From an uncultured Collinsella sp. (GTDB lineage: Bacteria > Actinomycetota > Coriobacteriia > Coriobacteriales > Coriobacteriaceae), in assembly GCA_902469555.1 (NCBI GenBank), contig CABRDB010000029.1, positions 1 to 32,076 on the forward strand: a stretch of 32,076 nucleotides of DNA, given 5' to 3'. This document shows positions 25,089 to 31,957 of the stretch, one piece after another. The position numbers were made by a program, and so were the translations under genes. The notes beneath the pieces are model-generated. The model had not been told where the DNA came from. It saw only the letters and a list, made by a program, of their open reading frames with translations, and searched no databases. Positions within the stretch are counted from its first letter, which is position 1. The number at the start of each line of letters is the position of its first letter.

Positions 25089-26102
25089 CTAGGCTTCGAG
25101 AAGACCGAGCTGCGGAACGATTTCATCTCCAACGGCCGTGCGACCGAGCGAGCGCGGAGCCAGATCGTCGAGAACCGCAGCGAGATCCCACGGCAACTCG
25201 TCACGGCACTCAATGCGCTTCCCCGTTACGGGATGATCGAACGCAACGCGCCAAGAATGCAGGAACTGCCTGGTCAGGCCCTGATCGGCACGCGCATCGC
25301 ACTTGCCGTAGAGCGGATCGCCCACGCAGGCGTGGTTGATATGGCGCATATGCACGCGAATCTGATGTGTGCGGCCCGTAAACAGGTGGCACTCAACGAG
25401 CGTATAGCCGTCGTCAAAACGCGTGGAATCAAAGCGCTCGAGGACCTTAAAGGTCGTAATGGCCTGACGGGCAAAGGGGTCATCCGAAACCGCCATCTTC
25501 ACGCGGTCGCGCGTGGAACGGGCAATACCGGTGTTGATAGTGCCCTCGTCCATGGCGATGTGACCGTAAACGAGCGTGATATAGCGACGGTCGAGCGTGC
25601 GCGTGCGGATGAGATTCTGAAGCGCGCGCTGGGTGTCGTCGTCTTTTGCCGCGAGCATAAGGCCCGAGGTATCGCGATCCAGGCGATGCACGATGCCGGG
25701 GCGGTCCTCACCCTGCACAGTACCAAGATGATCGATGCCGCAGTGGTAGACCAGAGCGTTCGCAAGGGTGCCGCTCTCGTGGCCATGGGCGGGATGGCAC
25801 ACCAGGCCCCGCTGCTTGGAGAGCACGATAAGGTAGTCGTCCTCGTAGCGGATATCGAGGGGAATGGCCTCGGGAATCACGTCGGTCGGGTCGTGCGGCT
25901 CGGGCAAGTCGACCGAGATGCGATCGCCGGCGCGTACGGCGTACTTTTTAGAGAGACAAGTCTCACCGTTGACGGCAACGGCGCCGCCCTCGATCAGATG
26001 CGCGCAGGCAGAGCGCGTGGGACAGCCATCGTTGGCGCCCAAATAGGCGTCAAGACGCTGACCAGCGGAATCGTCGGCAACAAGAATATGGATGTCGGCC
26101 AT
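25089..26102 (-). CDS. RluA/RluD-family 23S rRNA pseudouridine synthase
   Basis: A 337-aa enzyme with an N-terminal S4 domain (residues about 10-70) and a RluA-type catalytic domain. The active-site Asp is in GIVHRLDRDTSGLM, followed by RRYITLVYG and the FTGRTHQIRVHM motif. It converts uridines in the large rRNA to pseudouridine. The start codon overlaps the lspA stop by one base, the lspA-rluD (ylyB) pairing found in many Gram-positives. The closest family member is RluD, but the target positions cannot be read from sequence. Confidence 0.93.
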   Translation of the reverse strand: MADIHILVADDSAGQRLDAYLGANDGCPTRSACAHLIEGGAVAVNGETCLSKKYAVRAGDRISVDLPEPHDPTDVIPEAIPLDIRYEDDYLIVLSKQRGLVCHPAHGHESGTLANALVYHCGIDHLGTVQGEDRPGIVHRLDRDTSGLMLAAKDDDTQRALQNLIRTRTLDRRYITLVYGHIAMDEGTINTGIARSTRDRVKMAVSDDPFARQAITTFKVLERFDSTRFDDGYTLVECHLFTGRTHQIRVHMRHINHACVGDPLYGKCDARADQGLTRQFLHSWRVAFDHPVTGKRIECRDELPWDLAAVLDDLAPRSLGRTAVGDEIVPQLGLLEA

Positions 26103-26701
26103 TAACGCTCATTCCTTTCGCGAATCTTGCGGGCACGCTCCCCACGCTGCTTGGCTTTGCGCTTAGCGCGGGCCTCATCACGGGCATTGAGCTCGGCAGT
26201 CGCATCAACCTCGCGGGCCGCGGGACTCAAGAACATGTAGCCGAAGAGGGCGAGCACAACGCCCACGGTAATGCCGATATCGGCCACATTGAAGACGGGA
26301 AAGTCGATGAAGGTGGTGGCAATAAAATCGGTCACGAAGCCAAAGGCCAGACGGTCGATCGCGTTGCCAATGGCGCCGCCCGCGACCATAGCCATGCCCA
26401 CAACCTCCAAGCGAGCAAGCTGGGGCGCGCGAAGCAAGTACACGGCAATGGCGACAATGACCGCAAGCGCCAGCAAAGCAAACGCAACGCCATGCCCCTC
26501 GCCCATGCTAAAGGCAGCACCGATATTGCGGACAAACAGGAAGTCGATCACACCGGGGATAACAGTCACATGCAAAGCGTCGCCCACGGCACGAACCGCA
26601 AGCTTGGTCAGCTGATCAAAAAGCAGCACAACCAGCACCACCCCACCAGCAACACCTAACCGCCAGCGCAAAGGCGGCGTCATATCCCCAGCACGACCCA
26701 A
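26102..26701 (-). CDS. Lipoprotein signal peptidase (signal peptidase II)
   Basis: A 199-aa membrane protease that removes signal peptides from prolipoproteins. It has four membrane segments, FDQLTKLAVR, the NIGAAFSM segment, GNAIDRLAFGFVTDF with the first catalytic Asp and FNVADIGI with the second. A basic, charged tail of about 35 residues is longer than usual. The start is taken as TTG 26701, preceded by AGGGGAT at good distance; ATG 26683 is the alternative but its ribosome-binding site is too close. A -10-like TATAAG lies at 26754-26759. Confidence 0.92.
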   Translation of the reverse strand: MGRAGDMTPPLRWRLGVAGGVVLVVLLFDQLTKLAVRAVGDALHVTVIPGVIDFLFVRNIGAAFSMGEGHGVAFALLALAVIVAIAVYLLRAPQLARLEVVGMAMVAGGAIGNAIDRLAFGFVTDFIATTFIDFPVFNVADIGITVGVVLALFGYMFLSPAAREVDATAELNARDEARAKRKAKQRGERARKIRERNER

Positions 26702-26813
26702 AGAAATCCCCTACCCTCAAGATCATCGAATTACGTTTAATACAAAGAACTATCTTATATTGCCATACGCAGAACGCACGACATATCCACCAACGCAAGC
26801 GAAATAACCAGCT

Positions 26814-26852
26814 AAAAACGAAAGCGACATTCCGAATAACGGAATGTCGCTT
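26814..26852 (-). terminator. Intrinsic terminator of the ileS transcript
   Basis: A perfect 13-bp stem (AAGCGACATTCCG 26822-26834 with its complement 26840-26852) and a 5-base loop are followed on the minus strand by TTTCGTTTTT. It is 223 bases after the ileS stop, so the mRNA would carry a long structured 3' UTR. Confidence 0.85.
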
Positions 26853-26936
26853 AATAGCTTTCGACTAAAAACGCAAGTCGAAAGAAAGCCTCTAGCTCCA
26901 GCAATGGAAACGCCGCGTTATCGTCACCAACAGCGA

Positions 26937-27034
26937 AAACGTCCCTAAGCGAGCAAGGTGACGTGAAAGAGGAGGGAAGCGTACTTTGGTACGCGACCGA
27001 CGATTGAACGTCAGATTGCCGCTTAGGGGCGTTT
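26937..27034 (-). ncRNA. Candidate structured RNA in the ileS 3' region
   Basis: Nested stems: 15 bp between 26937-26951 and 27020-27034 (one wobble or mismatch), GCAA 26953-26956 with TTGC 27016-27019, TGACGT 26959-26964 with ACGTCA 27008-27013, and an inner hairpin GCGTAC-TTTG-GTACGC at 26979-26994. AACGCCG 26909-26915 could also pair with 27052-27058. On the minus strand the unpaired loop reads TTCCCTCCTCTTTC, close to the 16S anti-Shine-Dalgarno sequence. Strand is inferred from the minus-strand terminator downstream; the single wobble slightly favours the plus strand. It could be a 3'-UTR-derived small RNA or a repeat element. Confidence 0.45.
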
Positions 27035-27074
27035 GCAGCGTCGGTAGGTTACGGCGTTCTACGAACGCCGTAAC

Positions 27075-29876
27075 CTACAAAGCATCGGCGCAGCGCTTGC
27101 AAATATGAGCGTGGCCGTTGTACTCGCCGACGGTGGTGCGGTAGTTCCAGCAACGGTCGCAGCACTCGCCCTCGGCAGCATCAATGCAGACGGAAAGCTC
27201 TTCGCCCTGGGTCAGCTCAACATCGGAGACGATGTAGAACTCGGCCAGGTCGACCGCTTTGTCACCAGTCAGCAGCGCGTAAATCTCGGCGGGAACGACC
27301 GCCTTGACGCGAACCTGCTGGCTCTTGGTGAAGGTGCCGGCAGAACGGGCATCCTCAAGGGCCTTGGTCACGGCGCTACGGAGCTCAAGAGAAGCCTCGA
27401 GCACGCCCTCGAACTCATTGGCCTCGTCGACCGTGATGGGCGACTTGTACCAATCGAGCAGCGCGGCGTACTTCTGGTGATCGACGCAGCCAGCGGGCGC
27501 ATATGCCATGGCCTCGTCAACCGTGTAGGACAGGATCGGCTGCAGGTCGCGCATGAGCATCGAGAAGAGCTCGGCCAGCACGGTCTGGGCGCTGCGACGC
27601 TCGAGCGAGCCGGGCTTGTCGCAGTACAGACGGTCCTTCAGGGCGTCGAGGTACACGTTGGAGAGCTCGGTAACCACGAAGTCATAAAGCGCACGGTAGG
27701 CGCGCGGGAACTCGTAGCTGGCGTAGGCGTCGTCGACCTCGGCCTGAACCTGAGTCAGGCGGGCAACCATGAGCTTGTCGAGCGGCAGCAGGTCGGCAAA
27801 GGCGACGCCGTCGGTCTCGGGCTCAAACTGACCCTCGAGCTCGGAGAGCAGGAAGCGCAGCGTGTTGCGGAAACGACGGTAGGCATCGGACGTACGAGCA
27901 AGGATCTCGTGGTCGATGGACACGTCGGAGCTGGTATCGACGGATGCAACCCACAGACGGATGATGTCAGCGCCCATCTCGTCGCAGACCTTATTGGGGT
28001 CGATGACGTTGCCGAGCGACTTGGACATCTTACGGCCCTGGCCGTCGAGGGTGAAGCCCTGCGAGACAACCGCCTTGTACGGAGCGTGGCCGTTGGCGCC
28101 CACCGAGGTGAGCAGCGAGCTTTGGAACCAACCGCGGTGCTGGTCGGAGCCCTCGAGGTACACATCAGCCGGATACTCCAGCTCGGGACGGTACTCGCAG
28201 ACGGCCTTCCAAGAGACGCCGGAATCCCACCACACGTCGAGGATGTCCTTATCGGCCTTGAGGTGATGGCCGCCGCACTTGGGGCAGACGCAGGCCTCGC
28301 CCAGGTAGCTCTCGGGAGCGTCGGTGAACCAGGCGTCGGAGCCCTTCTCGTGGAAGAGCTTGATGACGGCGTCGAGCGTGGCGTCGTTCATGACCTTCTC
28401 ACCGCAGTCGGCGCAAGTGTAGCTGGGGATAGGCACGCCCCAGTTGCGCTGACGGCTGATGCACCAGTCGGGACGCTGCTCGACCATGGCGCCGATGCGG
28501 TTGGCCGCGTGGGCCGGATACCACTTAACGTTCTCGCGGACCTCTTTGCCAGCCTGCTCGCGCAAGCCGGTCTTGTCCATCGAGACAAACCACTGGTCGG
28601 TAGCACGGAAGAGCACCGGGTGCTTGCAGCGCCAGCAGTGCGGATAGCTGTGCGTGATCTTCTTCTCGAGGACCAGGGTGCCGCGCTCGCGCAGGAACTC
28701 GATGATGTGCGGGTTGGCCTCGTCGGTATCCATGCCGCTGAAGGGGCCGCCGGTGCCAAACTCCTCGCCGGTGTAGAACTTGCCGTCGTCATCGACCGGC
28801 ATGCAAATGTCGGTGATGCCCTCCTTGAGGCAGGCGAAGTAGTCGTCGACGCCGTGACCGGGCGAGTTGTGGACGATACCGGTACCGTCATCGACACCGA
28901 CGTAATCGGCCAACAGTGCCACGCCCTCAACACCGTCAAAGATCGGCTGCTTATAGTGAATGTGATGGAAGGTCTCGGCGGGAACCACATAGGGCTTGCC
29001 GTCGACCACAACCGGGGTGTACTCCCAGCCAAACTCCTCGCAGCACTTGGGAGCCAGGTCCTCGAGCATGACCTCGGCGCGGCCGTCGTGCTCAACGGCG
29101 ACGTAGGCGGCACCGGGCTTGAGAGAAACTGCCTGGTCGGAGGGGATGGTCCACGGCGTGGTCGTCCAGATGATAAAGTCAACCGGGCCGTCGAAGTTCT
29201 CGAGGCCGACGGGCTTGGAGGTCATCTCAAAGCGCACGAAGATGGACGGGCTCGTCTCGTCGGAGTACTCGATCTCGGCCTCGGCGAGTGCGGTGTGACA
29301 GTGCTTGCACCAGTGAACCGGCTTGTGGCCGCGATAGATCATGTCCTTATCGAACATGGCCTTGAAGACCTCGATGTCGGCGGCGTCATGCTGGTGATAG
29401 AGCGTCAGATATGGGTTGTCCCAGTCGCCGAGCACGCCCAAGCGACGGAAGCCGGCCTTCTGCAGCTCGATGTTCTCGACAGCGAACTTGTTGCAGAGCT
29501 CGCGGATCTTAGCCGTGGAGGTCTGGTTGAACTTCTCGGTGCCGAGCTTCTCCTCGACCTTATGCTCGATCGGCTGACCATGGCAGTCCCAACCGGGGAC
29601 ATAAGGGACCTCATAGCCCTGCATCATCCAGTAGCGGTTGATCATGTCCTTGGAGATCTTGTTCATGGCGTGGCCGATATGGATCGGACCGTTGGCGTAC
29701 GGAGGGCCGTCGTGCAGCACGAACTTCTTGTGACCCTCGTTCTTCTTCAGAACCTGCTCGTAGACCTTGTTGTCCTGCCAATCCTTGAGTCGCTTGGGCT
29801 CGGACTTGGAAAGACCGGCACGCATGGGAAAGCCGGTTTTGGGCAGATTCATCGTCTGCTTGTACTCGTTTGCCAC
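27075..29876 (-). CDS. Isoleucyl-tRNA synthetase
   Basis: A 933-aa class I synthetase of the bacterial type. The HIGH motif is in NGPIHIGHAMN, the CP1 editing domain has IIWTTTPWTIPS and DGTGIVHNSPGHGVDDY, and KMSKS is in GRKMSKSLGN. Zinc-finger cysteines occur in CADCGEKV/CPKCGGHH and again at the C-terminus (CCDRCWNYR...CKRC). The start is GTG 29876, with AAAGGGG five bases upstream; ATG 29852 is a weaker alternative. Expression is governed by the T-box just upstream. The stop codon is embedded in a 16-bp hairpin. Confidence 0.96.
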   Translation of the reverse strand: MANEYKQTMNLPKTGFPMRAGLSKSEPKRLKDWQDNKVYEQVLKKNEGHKKFVLHDGPPYANGPIHIGHAMNKISKDMINRYWMMQGYEVPYVPGWDCHGQPIEHKVEEKLGTEKFNQTSTAKIRELCNKFAVENIELQKAGFRRLGVLGDWDNPYLTLYHQHDAADIEVFKAMFDKDMIYRGHKPVHWCKHCHTALAEAEIEYSDETSPSIFVRFEMTSKPVGLENFDGPVDFIIWTTTPWTIPSDQAVSLKPGAAYVAVEHDGRAEVMLEDLAPKCCEEFGWEYTPVVVDGKPYVVPAETFHHIHYKQPIFDGVEGVALLADYVGVDDGTGIVHNSPGHGVDDYFACLKEGITDICMPVDDDGKFYTGEEFGTGGPFSGMDTDEANPHIIEFLRERGTLVLEKKITHSYPHCWRCKHPVLFRATDQWFVSMDKTGLREQAGKEVRENVKWYPAHAANRIGAMVEQRPDWCISRQRNWGVPIPSYTCADCGEKVMNDATLDAVIKLFHEKGSDAWFTDAPESYLGEACVCPKCGGHHLKADKDILDVWWDSGVSWKAVCEYRPELEYPADVYLEGSDQHRGWFQSSLLTSVGANGHAPYKAVVSQGFTLDGQGRKMSKSLGNVIDPNKVCDEMGADIIRLWVASVDTSSDVSIDHEILARTSDAYRRFRNTLRFLLSELEGQFEPETDGVAFADLLPLDKLMVARLTQVQAEVDDAYASYEFPRAYRALYDFVVTELSNVYLDALKDRLYCDKPGSLERRSAQTVLAELFSMLMRDLQPILSYTVDEAMAYAPAGCVDHQKYAALLDWYKSPITVDEANEFEGVLEASLELRSAVTKALEDARSAGTFTKSQQVRVKAVVPAEIYALLTGDKAVDLAEFYIVSDVELTQGEELSVCIDAAEGECCDRCWNYRTTVGEYNGHAHICKRCADAL

Positions 29877-29919
29877 GGTACCCCTTTCATGTCGTGGGCG
29901 CGCACGCCCGTTGGGCACC

Positions 29920-29957
29920 AAAAAAGCGCCCGTCCCTACAAGCTGGGACGAAGCGCT
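29920..29957 (-). terminator. T-box terminator hairpin
   Basis: AGCGC 29925-29929 and CGTCCC 29931-29936 pair with GGGACG 29945-29950 and GCGCT 29953-29957, then six T residues on the minus strand. The bases CGCTT and CCCAGCTT of this region are also needed for the competing antiterminator. Confidence 0.85.
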
Positions 29958-30217
29958 ACAAAACGGACAGTACGCCCGCAAAAGCTCTTCGCTTAACCAC
30001 CCAGCTTAGATGCCCTCGCCCGCGTGATAGCGCGCTCGCATCCGTTACTCGGCTGGCCTGTATCGACGACCATCTCGGCGATGTCTACTAAGACGAACCT
30101 ACGCGGCACGTCCGTTGGGACCGCAGCTCCGGGGTGATTTTCATCGGTCGCATGCACGGGTTCTCAGCGCTCCCCGCTCTCTGTAGCATGCGGACGGCCG
30201 ACTACTCGTCCCCATCA
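29920..30217 (-). promoter_or_regulatory. T-box riboswitch (Ile, AUC specifier) controlling ileS
   Basis: On the minus strand, stem I (30131-30213) has base stem GGGG/CCCC, the AGTA loop-E strand, GTCGG/CCGAT and GCATGC/GCATGC helices. Distal to these are an AGAGAG bulge and an apical loop with GCTG. In the specifier loop the triplet at 30136-30138 reads AUC, an Ile codon. A stem III-like hairpin (GATGC/GCATC) follows. The T-box bulge TGGU (29996-29999) fits an ACCA acceptor end, as expected for tRNA-Ile. The antiterminator pairs AAGCTGGG (30000-30007) with CCCAGCTT; the terminator at 29920-29957 competes. Uncharged tRNA-Ile should therefore switch ileS on at transcription. Confidence 0.88.
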
Positions 30218-30362
30218 ACGCTTATGCGGAGTATGCTAGCACGTTCCGCGCCGGCGAAAAACCCTCAACACTGGTTTTATACGTTCGAAATTTCTTGCGG
30301 ACGTGGACCTTCTCTTGGAGCAAAATACCTGTAAGCACTTTATCGAACGAAAGAAGGTACCT

Positions 30363-31445
30363 ATGCGCACAATTGGAATGAGCGACTATACCGTCGGCGA
30401 AGACTGCTTTGACGAGCTGCCCGGAGCGCTGGCCGAATACGGAGCGACCAAGGTCGCAATCATCGGTGGCAAGCGGGCACTGGCCGCAGCACTTCCCGGT
30501 ATCGAAGCTGTGCTGGCAGGTACCGACGTCGAGATTCTAGAGACGCGCGTCTACGGTACCAACAGTACACGCGCCAATATCGCCAAGGTCGTAAACTCCC
30601 CCGCCTGCCAGGAAGCCGACGTGCTTATCGCATGCGGCGGCGGCAAGGCGCTCGACACCGTGAAGACGGCGGCCATCGAGCTCAAGAAGATCGTCTTTAC
30701 GGTGCCGACGATCTGCTCCAACTGCTCGGCCGCGACCGCCATTGCCGTCGTCTACAACGACGACGGCTCGCTCGAGGGCTATTCGTACCCCAACCGCCCC
30801 GCGCACATCTTCATCAACCCCAAGATCATCGCCGAGGCACCGGCAGAGTACTTCTGGGCCGGCGTGGGCGATGCTCTGTCCAAGCAGCCCGAGGTCGAGT
30901 ACGCCACGAGCGCCGGTAACCTGGAGCACACCGCCGGTCTTGGCCTGGCACTCGCGCACACCTGTTCCGAGCCGCTGTTTACCTATGGCGTCCAGGGTCT
31001 TGAGGACGTGCGCCAGGACCAGTCGACCGAAGCCGTCAAGCAGATCGCGCTCGACATCGTGGTCAACACGGGCTATGTCTCGAACCTGACCAACCAAAAC
31101 GATTACTACTACAACTCGAGCGTGGCGCACGCGTTCTACAACGCCACGTGCAGCATTCCTCGCGAGGGCTCCTACCTGCACGGTGAGGTCGTGAGCCTGG
31201 GCGTGCTGGTGCTGTTCGCCTACACGGGCGACACCGAGAACCTTAAGCGCTACGCCGCCTTCAACAAGCAGATGGGCCTGCCCGTAACGCTTGAGCAGGT
31301 CGGGCTATCCGAGGCCGATATCCCTGCCCTGTGCGAGTACGCGCACGCCACCAACGAGTGGAAGCAGGGCAACCCGGAGCCCTTCACCGACGAGAAGTTC
31401 GCCGCCGCCATCAAGGCAGCCAACACCTACGGCCACACGCTTTAG
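30363..31445 (+). CDS. Iron-type alcohol dehydrogenase, GldA/HcxA-like
   Basis: A 360-aa NAD(P)-dependent dehydrogenase of the glycerol dehydrogenase branch. The nucleotide motif CGGGKALDTVKTAA is near residue 90, and FTVPTICSNCSAAT follows. The metal ligands are visible: the Asp of GVGDALSK, the His of SVAHAFYNAT and the His of SYLHGEVVSLG. The proteins nearest by motif are YbdH/HcxA-type hydroxycarboxylate or glycerol dehydrogenases; the substrate is not determined. The start is ATG 30363, after AGAAGG; an upstream in-frame ATG (30303) has no ribosome-binding site. It is divergent from ileS and monocistronic by its terminator. Confidence 0.9.
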   Translation: MRTIGMSDYTVGEDCFDELPGALAEYGATKVAIIGGKRALAAALPGIEAVLAGTDVEILETRVYGTNSTRANIAKVVNSPACQEADVLIACGGGKALDTVKTAAIELKKIVFTVPTICSNCSAATAIAVVYNDDGSLEGYSYPNRPAHIFINPKIIAEAPAEYFWAGVGDALSKQPEVEYATSAGNLEHTAGLGLALAHTCSEPLFTYGVQGLEDVRQDQSTEAVKQIALDIVVNTGYVSNLTNQNDYYYNSSVAHAFYNATCSIPREGSYLHGEVVSLGVLVLFAYTGDTENLKRYAAFNKQMGLPVTLEQVGLSEADIPALCEYAHATNEWKQGNPEPFTDEKFAAAIKAANTYGHTL

Positions 31446-31454
31446 CTCTAGGCC

Positions 31455-31497
31455 AAAACCACCACAAAGGGGACAGGCGCCTTTGTGGTGGTTTTTT
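31455..31497 (+). terminator. Terminator of the dehydrogenase gene
   Basis: AAAACCACCACAAAGG (31455-31470) pairs perfectly with CCTTTGTGGTGGTTTT (31480-31495) around the loop GGACAGGCG, with two further T residues. It begins ten bases after the stop codon and is a near copy of the terminator at 23662-23702. Confidence 0.9.
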
Positions 31498-31516
31498 ATT
31501 GCTCCAGCATTCAGTT

Positions 31517-31570
31517 CGTACTCGAACCCGATTCTTTACGAGAAAGGGTTCGGGTACGTTTTTTGTTTAT
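31517..31570 (+). terminator. Second terminator-like hairpin
   Basis: CGTACTCGAACCC (31517-31529) pairs with GGGTTCGGGTACG (31546-31558) with one T-G wobble, and inner TTCT/AGAA bases extend it. TTTTTT follows. There is no gene between it and the first terminator. Confidence 0.8.
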
Positions 31571-31620
31571 CGGTAATTCTGCGGAAGGACTACTCGGAAC
31601 GGTAAACAGGAACGAACAGA

Positions 31621-31660
31621 GGCAGGGCATCATCGTGGTGATGGTATCCTGCCTTTTGTT
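31621..31660 (+). terminator. Third terminator-like hairpin
   Basis: GGCAGG (31621-31626) pairs with CCTGCC (31648-31653), and CATCA with TGATG inside; TTTTGTTTTG follows. Weaker than the two before it. Confidence 0.6.
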
Positions 31661-31725
31661 TTGCGGGATCAAGGTCGCTTTATGCGAACTTGATCGCCAC
31701 TTATATGGGGCATTGATGGCAATTG

Positions 31726-31855
31726 CTGCGTACGTGCATACCGGGAGCCTGTACACCTCTGGCAAGGCGTAAAACACTAGACTTTGTTCCAAAGTCCGTG
31801 TGCTAAGGGGGCAGGCCTCTTAGAATTCCTGTGGAGTGTGTACGCACGTACGCAG
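31726..31855 (+). ncRNA. Candidate three-way-junction structured RNA
   Basis: Outer stem: CTGCGTACGTGC (31726-31737) pairs perfectly with GCACGTACGCAG (31844-31855), continued by GTACAC 31751-31756 with GTGTAC 31838-31843 and CTC/GAG. Inside are two hairpins: ACAC and GACTTTG (31774-31786) with CAAAGTC and GTGT (31790-31801), and CTAAGGGG (31803-31810) with CCTCTTAG (31816-31823). The wobble pair favours the plus strand. It lies about 100 bases before the partial gene at the right edge. It may be a leader element of that gene, an independent RNA or a DNA-level site; I do not recognise the family. Confidence 0.45.
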
Positions 31856-31957
31856 GAAAACGGCAAAATTTCGCTATATCAGGGCGTTCTTTCATTGGAG
31901 AGTATGGTATACACGGCTTAGTTCAACAAATAAGAATATATATAAAGGAGAATATTG

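Larger units (their letters stand above)
26702..27074. other. Gene-free, highly structured region between lspA and ileS
   Basis: No credible gene lies in these 373 bases. On the left is the presumed lspA promoter region (AT-rich, TATAAG at 26754-26759, minus strand). Next come a terminator hairpin (26822-26852), a 9-bp hairpin (CTTTCGACT 26858-26866 with AGTCGAAAG 26876-26884) and a large nested fold (26937-27034). Last is a 16-bp hairpin (27044-27078) running into the ileS stop codon. Confidence 0.75.
31446..31957. other. Gene-free region packed with hairpins
   Basis: No convincing gene in these 512 bases. In order it holds three plus-strand terminator-like hairpins (31455-31497, 31517-31570, 31621-31660), a hairpin GATCAAG/CTTGATC at 31667-31695, a branched RNA candidate (31726-31855) and an AT-rich leader with TATACA at 31908-31913. 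Two short open frames here have no plausible protein features. Confidence 0.7.

Noticed and set aside
27105..29996. 963-codon open frame opposite ileS
   Set aside because: Antisense of a fully recognisable isoleucyl-tRNA synthetase; the translation has no domain features. The similar frame opposite alaS (15023-16798) was rejected for the same reason.
31485..31772. 95-codon plus-strand open frame
   Set aside because: It runs through two terminator hairpins and a T-run, has no ribosome-binding site and no recognisable protein features.
31844..31855. Resemblance of GCACGTACGCAG to group II intron domain V
   Set aside because: Only the CACGTACG core is shared; no domain V catalytic triad, no intron boundary motifs and no reverse transcriptase.
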